Source: an uncultured Clostridia bacterium
GTDB lineage: Bacteria; Bacillota; Clostridia; Oscillospirales; Ruminococcaceae
Length of the DNA stretch: 64,000 bases
Reading direction: 5' to 3'
NCBI GenBank assembly: GCA_947624745.1
Contig: CANQLR010000001.1
Coordinates: 62,001-126,000, forward strand
Numbering within the stretch: the first letter of the stretch is position 1; each line of letters starts with the position of its first letter. Shown here one piece after another: positions 57,734-64,000 of the stretch. The notes below the pieces were generated by a model. The model saw nothing but the letters and a program-made list of their open reading frames with translations, searched no databases and had not been told where the DNA came from. The position numbers and the translations under genes were made by a program.

Positions 57734-58750
57734 TTAAATGCTTATCTCCTCAAGGCTCATGGTCGCGGCGGCATTCAGCGACATATCCGCCCGCCTGCCC
57801 GCCAAAAAGTCGTAATAGCCCTGCGCCGCGATCATCGCGGCGTTGTCCCCGCAGTATCTGAGCTCCGGCAGCCAGAGCTTCGCCCCCAAGCTGTCCGCGA
57901 GCGCCTTCATCTTCCGCCTGATCTCGGTGTTCGCGCTCACCCCTCCCGCGACGACCAGCTTTTTGCTCCTGAGGTCCTTGGCAGCCCTCCCGAACGTCTC
58001 CCCCAAAATGTCCGCGACGGTCTTTTGGAACGAAGCCGCAACGTCCTCGCGCGATAGCTCCTCACCCCGCTGCTCGGCGTTGCGAACAAGGTTTATCACT
58101 GCGGTCTTGAGCCCCGAAAAGCTCATGTCATACCCCTCCCCCGAAATTTTCGGGTGGGTGAACCGAAACGCAGTTCTGTCCCCGTTTTCGGCCGCGCCGT
58201 CGATATACTTCCCCCCGGGGTACGGGAACCCTATCGTCCTTGCGACCTTGTCGAAGCACTCCCCCGCAGCGTCGTCCCGCGTTCTTCCTATCACCATATA
58301 AGAGGTATAGCTCTCCACCGAAACGATGTGGCTGTTCCCTCCGCTTATCACAAGGCACAAAAACGGCGGTTCAAGGTCGGGGTGGGTGATGTAGTTCGCC
58401 GCGATATGCCCTGCGACATGGTGCACCCCGACGAGCGGCAGCCCCGCCGACAGCGAAAGCCCCTTGGCATAGCTAAGGCCCACCAAAAGCGCCCCTATAA
58501 GCCCCGGAGCATATGTCACCGCGACCGCGTCGATGTCGGAAAACCCGAGCCCCGCGCCGTCCATCGCTTCTTTCACGACCTGCGAAATGCTCTCGATATG
58601 CCTCCGCGAGGCGATCTCCGGCACCACGCCTCCGTAAAGCCTGTGCTCGTCTATCTGCGAGGCGACGATATTTGAAAGCACCCTCCTGCCGTCCTCGACG
58701 ACCGCCGCCGCCGTTTCGTCGCAGGAGGACTCTATCCCCAGTATTTTCAT
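57734..58750 (-). CDS. tsaD: tRNA N6-adenosine threonylcarbamoyltransferase TsaD
   Basis: MKILGIESSCDETAAAVVEDGRRVLSNIVASQ; HHVAGHIAAN; LVISGGNSHIV. Confidence 0.98.
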   Translation of the reverse strand: MKILGIESSCDETAAAVVEDGRRVLSNIVASQIDEHRLYGGVVPEIASRRHIESISQVVKEAMDGAGLGFSDIDAVAVTYAPGLIGALLVGLSYAKGLSLSAGLPLVGVHHVAGHIAANYITHPDLEPPFLCLVISGGNSHIVSVESYTSYMVIGRTRDDAAGECFDKVARTIGFPYPGGKYIDGAAENGDRTAFRFTHPKISGEGYDMSFSGLKTAVINLVRNAEQRGEELSREDVAASFQKTVADILGETFGRAAKDLRSKKLVVAGGVSANTEIRRKMKALADSLGAKLWLPELRYCGDNAAMIAAQGYYDFLAGRRADMSLNAAATMSLEEISI

Positions 58751-59205
58751 CCCCGCTCCTCCTTTTTATACGTCTTTATCATCGTGATCGCGTCCTCCTC
58801 GGGGTTGCTGTAATACCCCCGCCGAACGCCCATACATTCAAACCCGAGCGAGCGGTAAAGCGCCTTTGCCGCCTCGTTCGATCTTCTTACCTCCAAAAAA
58901 GCCCGCTCGGGCTCATATATCCTCTCAAGCTCCGATATCAGCGCCGCGGCTGTCCCCCGCCGCCGAAACTCCTTTTTCACCGCGACGGAATATATCTCCG
59001 CCTCCCCGAAAACGCAGCTCCCGCAGACATACCCCGCGACCTCCCCGTCATAGACCCCAACCAGCGCGGTTATCGGCCCCTCCTTTTCCCGGGAAAGGCT
59101 CAAAAAATCGTCCTTGGGCCACGCCTCCGAGGTGAAGCACTCCATTTCTATCCCCGCAACCGCGTCGACGTCCTCCTCGCGAAGCGGGCGGATCTCAAGC
59201 TCCAT
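58747..59205 (-). CDS. rimI: Ribosomal-protein-alanine N-acetyltransferase RimI
   Basis: GNAT fold: SVAVKKEFRRRGTAAALISELE, RRSNEAAKALYRSLGFECMGVRRGYYSNPEEDAITM; adjacent to tsaD. Confidence 0.93.
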   Translation of the reverse strand: MELEIRPLREEDVDAVAGIEMECFTSEAWPKDDFLSLSREKEGPITALVGVYDGEVAGYVCGSCVFGEAEIYSVAVKKEFRRRGTAAALISELERIYEPERAFLEVRRSNEAAKALYRSLGFECMGVRRGYYSNPEEDAITMIKTYKKEERG

Positions 59206-60046
59206 CCCGCTCCTCCTTCATCGCCGCGAGCTCGTTATATATCTCGCTCTTGGAAAACCCGGTCTCCTTCGCGGCCTCGCGGCAGGCATCCGTCGGCTTC
59301 ATTCCGCCGTCCGCCTTTTTTTGGGCGATCAGCGCCGCCTCGCGAACGCTCATCTCCGCCCTCGGGGGAGCCTTATACCCCTCCACGATAAGAACAAACT
59401 CGCCCTTCGGCTTTCTGTCGCTGTCGTTATATATGTTCACCGCATCGGCGAGGCTTGTCCGTATGATCTCCTCGTGCAGCTTTGTCAGCTCGCGGCATAT
59501 TGTAATTTTTCGGTCTCCCAGTGCCCTTAAAAGGTCTTTAAGCGTGGCGCAGAGCTTGTGCGGCGCCTCGTAGAATATAAGCGTTTCCGGCCGCTTTTCG
59601 ACCTCTTCAAGAGTAACTTTTCGCGAGCTCGGCGAGGTCGACAAAAACCCCACGAAGGTAAACTTCGAGGTGTCGAGCCCGCTGACCGACAGCGCCGTAA
59701 CCCCCGCGCTCGGTCCGGGAACGGGAATTACCGGCACCCCGTGCTCGGCGCAGAGCCTGACAAGGTCCTCCCCCGGGTCGGAAATGCAGGGCATACCCGC
59801 GTCGGTGACGACGGCGCAGCTCTCCCCCGAAAGAATACGTCTTATTATCGCGTCCCCGGCGTATTTTCGGTTGTGCTCGTGATAGCTCATCAACGGCTTT
59901 TCAATCCCGAAGTGCTTCAAAAGCTTCCCGGTGACCCTTGTGTCCTCGGCGGCGATGAAATCGGCCGATTTAAGCGCCTCTACCGCCCGGTACGTCATGT
60001 CCGACAGGTTTCCTATCGGCGTTCCGACAACATAAAGCTTTGCCAT
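59195..60046 (-). CDS. rsmI: 16S rRNA (cytidine1402-2'-O)-methyltransferase RsmI
   Basis: LYVVGTPIGNLSDMTYRAVEALKSADFIAAEDTRVTGKLLKHF, VTDAGMPCISDPGEDLV. Confidence 0.97.
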   Translation of the reverse strand: MAKLYVVGTPIGNLSDMTYRAVEALKSADFIAAEDTRVTGKLLKHFGIEKPLMSYHEHNRKYAGDAIIRRILSGESCAVVTDAGMPCISDPGEDLVRLCAEHGVPVIPVPGPSAGVTALSVSGLDTSKFTFVGFLSTSPSSRKVTLEEVEKRPETLIFYEAPHKLCATLKDLLRALGDRKITICRELTKLHEEIIRTSLADAVNIYNDSDRKPKGEFVLIVEGYKAPPRAEMSVREAALIAQKKADGGMKPTDACREAAKETGFSKSEIYNELAAMKEERDGA

Positions 60047-60053
60047 TTTACCC

Positions 60054-60761
60054 TCACAGTCTGTAAATACGCTTCATTTCCTCCGAATATCCCCCGCTCC
60101 CGTCGGTGACGGCAAGCGGCGGCTCGATCTTCAAAAACGGCGCCCCGCCGAGCCTGCCCTCCAAAAGTATCAGCCACGCGGGGTCGCGGAAAGTCTTATG
60201 AACGCTCCGAAGGCGCTTCGGCTCTATCCCCGCCCGGCGCATCGCGCTCACGCAGTCCCCGAGGCGCTCCGGCCGGTTGCATACGCAGAGCCTCCCGCCA
60301 TAGCGCAGGTTCCTCCTTGCCGCCTCGCAGACGTCGAAAATGCTGCATTCCTGCTCGTGCCGCGCGATGGCCTCCGCCTCGCTTCTGCTTTTCGCCCCGG
60401 TGCCGAGGCTTTTGTACGGCGGGTTGCAGGTGATGAGATCCGCCTTTTCCTCCAAAGTAAACTCCCGAAGATCCGCGTTTATCGGCTCGAAATCGCTAAG
60501 CCCCGAGCGCTCCTTCGACATTATCGCCAGTTCATGCGCGCTTTTTTGAAGCTCGACCCCTATAACCCGCTTCGGCGCGAAGTCGCGGATCATCAAAAGC
60601 CCGACTATCCCGCAGCCGGAGCAGAGATCAATTACAAAGTCCTTTCGCCTCGGCGAGGAAAAATCGGCAAGCAAAAAAGCGTCCGTCCCGAAGCGGTGCT
60701 CGCCCGAAACGGCGGCGTAAATGCTTTCAGACAGCCGCTCGAAGCTTACTTCCCCGACCAT
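60054..60761 (-). CDS. trmN6: tRNA1(Val) (adenine37-N6)-methyltransferase-like
   Basis: GTDAFLLADFSSPRRKDFVIDLCSGCGIVGLLM; ADLITCNPPYKSLG. Confidence 0.9.
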   Translation of the reverse strand: MVGEVSFERLSESIYAAVSGEHRFGTDAFLLADFSSPRRKDFVIDLCSGCGIVGLLMIRDFAPKRVIGVELQKSAHELAIMSKERSGLSDFEPINADLREFTLEEKADLITCNPPYKSLGTGAKSRSEAEAIARHEQECSIFDVCEAARRNLRYGGRLCVCNRPERLGDCVSAMRRAGIEPKRLRSVHKTFRDPAWLILLEGRLGGAPFLKIEPPLAVTDGSGGYSEEMKRIYRL

Positions 60762-60762
60762 G

Positions 60763-61746
60763 TCACCCTCCGCTCTCCTCGCCCGAGAGCGCCCTGTCGA
60801 TAAGCCGCAAAACGTCCTCCCGCGAGGTTATTTTTCCTGCGGCAGATCGAAGGGCCGCCGCGCCCCTTGCTCCCTTAAAATACCACGCGACCTGCTTTCT
60901 GGCCTCACGAATGCCCTGCTCCTCGCCCTTATACTCGATGAGCCGGTCGATGTGCTCAAGCATTATCCGCGTTTTTTTGTACAGCCCCGGCTCGGGTATT
61001 ACCTCCCCCGTCCGGAAATATTCGTTTATCTCTTTAAATATCCACGGCCTCCCGCAGGCAGCTCTTGCAAGCGTCACGAGGTCGCACCCCGTCTCGCGAT
61101 ACATTCTCTCGGCGTCATATGCCGAGCGCACGTCGCCGTTTCCTATGACCGGGACCGAGACCGCTTCCTTTACCTTTTTAATTATGCTCCAGTCCGCGGC
61201 GCCCGAATACATTTGCGTTCTCGTCCTCGGGTGGACGGCTATTGCCGCCGCGCCGGCTCTTTCCATCAGCCCCGCGAATTCCACGGCGTTTATATGTTCA
61301 CTGTCCCACCCCGCGCGGATCTTCACCGTAACGGGGCAGTCTGCCTCCGCGACCGTCGCCTTAACTATCTCCGCCGCGAGCTCGGGGGTCTTCATGAGAG
61401 CGCTGCCGCCCCCGGGGTTCACGACCTTCGCGACCGGGCAGCCCATGTTTATGTCGATGATATCCGGCCTAAAGGGCTTTAAAAGCCTCACCGCGCGGGC
61501 GAAAAACTCCGGCTCCTCGCCGAAAAGCTGAATGGCGAAAGGGCGCTCGGGCTCGGTTATCTCGCAAAGCTCCAAGGATCCCGCCCCGCCGTAGCAAAGC
61601 CCCTTTGCCGAGACCATCTCGCTCACGAGATATGACGCGCCGAAGGCCTTTGCGGTCTCCCGAAAGGCCCTGTCCGCGACGGAAGCCATCGGCGAGAGCC
61701 CGCAGCTTTTTTCGATTTTCACCCCGCCGATGAAAACGCTCTCCAT
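60763..61746 (-). CDS. dusB: tRNA-dihydrouridine synthase
   Basis: [65 protein letters not shown]; start moved to 61746. Confidence 0.95.
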   Translation of the reverse strand: MESVFIGGVKIEKSCGLSPMASVADRAFRETAKAFGASYLVSEMVSAKGLCYGGAGSLELCEITEPERPFAIQLFGEEPEFFARAVRLLKPFRPDIIDINMGCPVAKVVNPGGGSALMKTPELAAEIVKATVAEADCPVTVKIRAGWDSEHINAVEFAGLMERAGAAAIAVHPRTRTQMYSGAADWSIIKKVKEAVSVPVIGNGDVRSAYDAERMYRETGCDLVTLARAACGRPWIFKEINEYFRTGEVIPEPGLYKKTRIMLEHIDRLIEYKGEEQGIREARKQVAWYFKGARGAAALRSAAGKITSREDVLRLIDRALSGEESGG

Positions 61747-62024
61747 CAGCTTATGTCGTAGGTACGGTAGCCCGTCCTTTCGATGCGGCTCTGGATGATC
61801 CTGAACCGAAGCCCCTTGAAGAGCCCGTGCAGCCGCACCTCGATCCTCGGCTCGGAATAAAACACGAACCGATATCTTCTTATGTCCCGCGAGCAAACGC
61901 TGTGCCCCGAGCCTCCGCAGTCGATCTTAAAATTCTCGGCGCACTCCTTAAAGGATACGCTGACCTTTTCCCTGTTCACCAAAAACGTCGCCCCGTCCTT
62001 TCTGACGGAAAGTAACTTAGCCAC
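61746..62024 (-). CDS. Conserved-looking 92-aa hypothetical protein, overlapping dusB start
   Basis: GTG start: [97 protein letters not shown] overlap with dusB. Confidence 0.65.
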   Translation of the reverse strand: MAKLLSVRKDGATFLVNREKVSVSFKECAENFKIDCGGSGHSVCSRDIRRYRFVFYSEPRIEVRLHGLFKGLRFRIIQSRIERTGYRTYDIS

Positions 62025-62176
62025 TTCGGAATTTCCTTTCAAGCATATTTTCTTCTCTCTCACACGCGCCGGAAAAATTTTGTCGGCACGTCCCAAAATA
62101 GTATAACACACTTTGCGAAAAAAAGCAATACGGATATAAAATTTAATCTTTATTATCAAAAGAAATATTTTGCGAA

Positions 62177-62211
62177 TCTGATTTCTGCCCTCTCCCCTCT
62201 GTTTTCTTTCT
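62177..62211 (+). repeat. Heptad pyrimidine repeat (G-type)
   Basis: TCTGATT TCTGCCC TCTCCCC TCTGTTT TCTTTCT. Confidence 0.75.
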
Positions 62212-62215
62212 TTGC

Positions 62216-62244
62216 TTGACATTTTCCCGAAAATAGGGTATACT
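62216..62244 (+). promoter_or_regulatory. secA promoter
   Basis: TTGACA (62216) - 17 nt - TATACT (62239). Confidence 0.75.
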
Positions 62245-62283
62245 TATAATAACTATAGAATTTTTACGAAAGGAAATCTCTAA

Positions 62284-64000
<1,717 letters not shown>

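Overview
Chromosomal origin region of a GC-rich Firmicute, probably Clostridia/Oscillospirales (inferred from gene content and order). The conserved core runs polA(partial) ... serS-parB-parA ... noc-like parB ... rsmG-mnmG-mnmE-jag-yidC-yidD-rnpA-rpmH <oriC> dnaA-dnaN-S4/rlbA-recF-remB-gyrB-X-gyrA. It is followed by an envelope peptidase, an ABC/LytTR/GHKL cluster, a MATE exporter with an AraC regulator, transglutaminase-like lipoproteins, tsaD-rimI-rsmI-trmN6-dusB and partial secA. There are two tRNAs (Lys-TTT, Pro-TGG) and three parS sites, one inside mnmG. The most unusual content is intergenic. A superfamily of modular repeats occupies about nine intergenic blocks. Each unit is closed by GGGGCGAAGCCCC/GGGGCTTCGCCCC and contains three arms. 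Arm stems differ in sequence between copies but stay base-paired, which is compensatory variation. Two further structured repeat families (B and C) and a dispersed 7-nt-periodic pyrimidine repeat (TCTATCY/TCTGAYY) were also found. A second notable signal is at oriC: no consensus TTATCCACA DnaA box is visible, but TTTTCAACA-like 9-mers are dense there, and the encoded DnaA has a divergent domain IV signature (KRNHSTMTIS where GGRDHTTVLHA is usual). yidD and a FliB-like gene lack canonical start codons and are missing from or truncated in the ORF track. All calls come from reading the sequence; no searches or folding programs were run.
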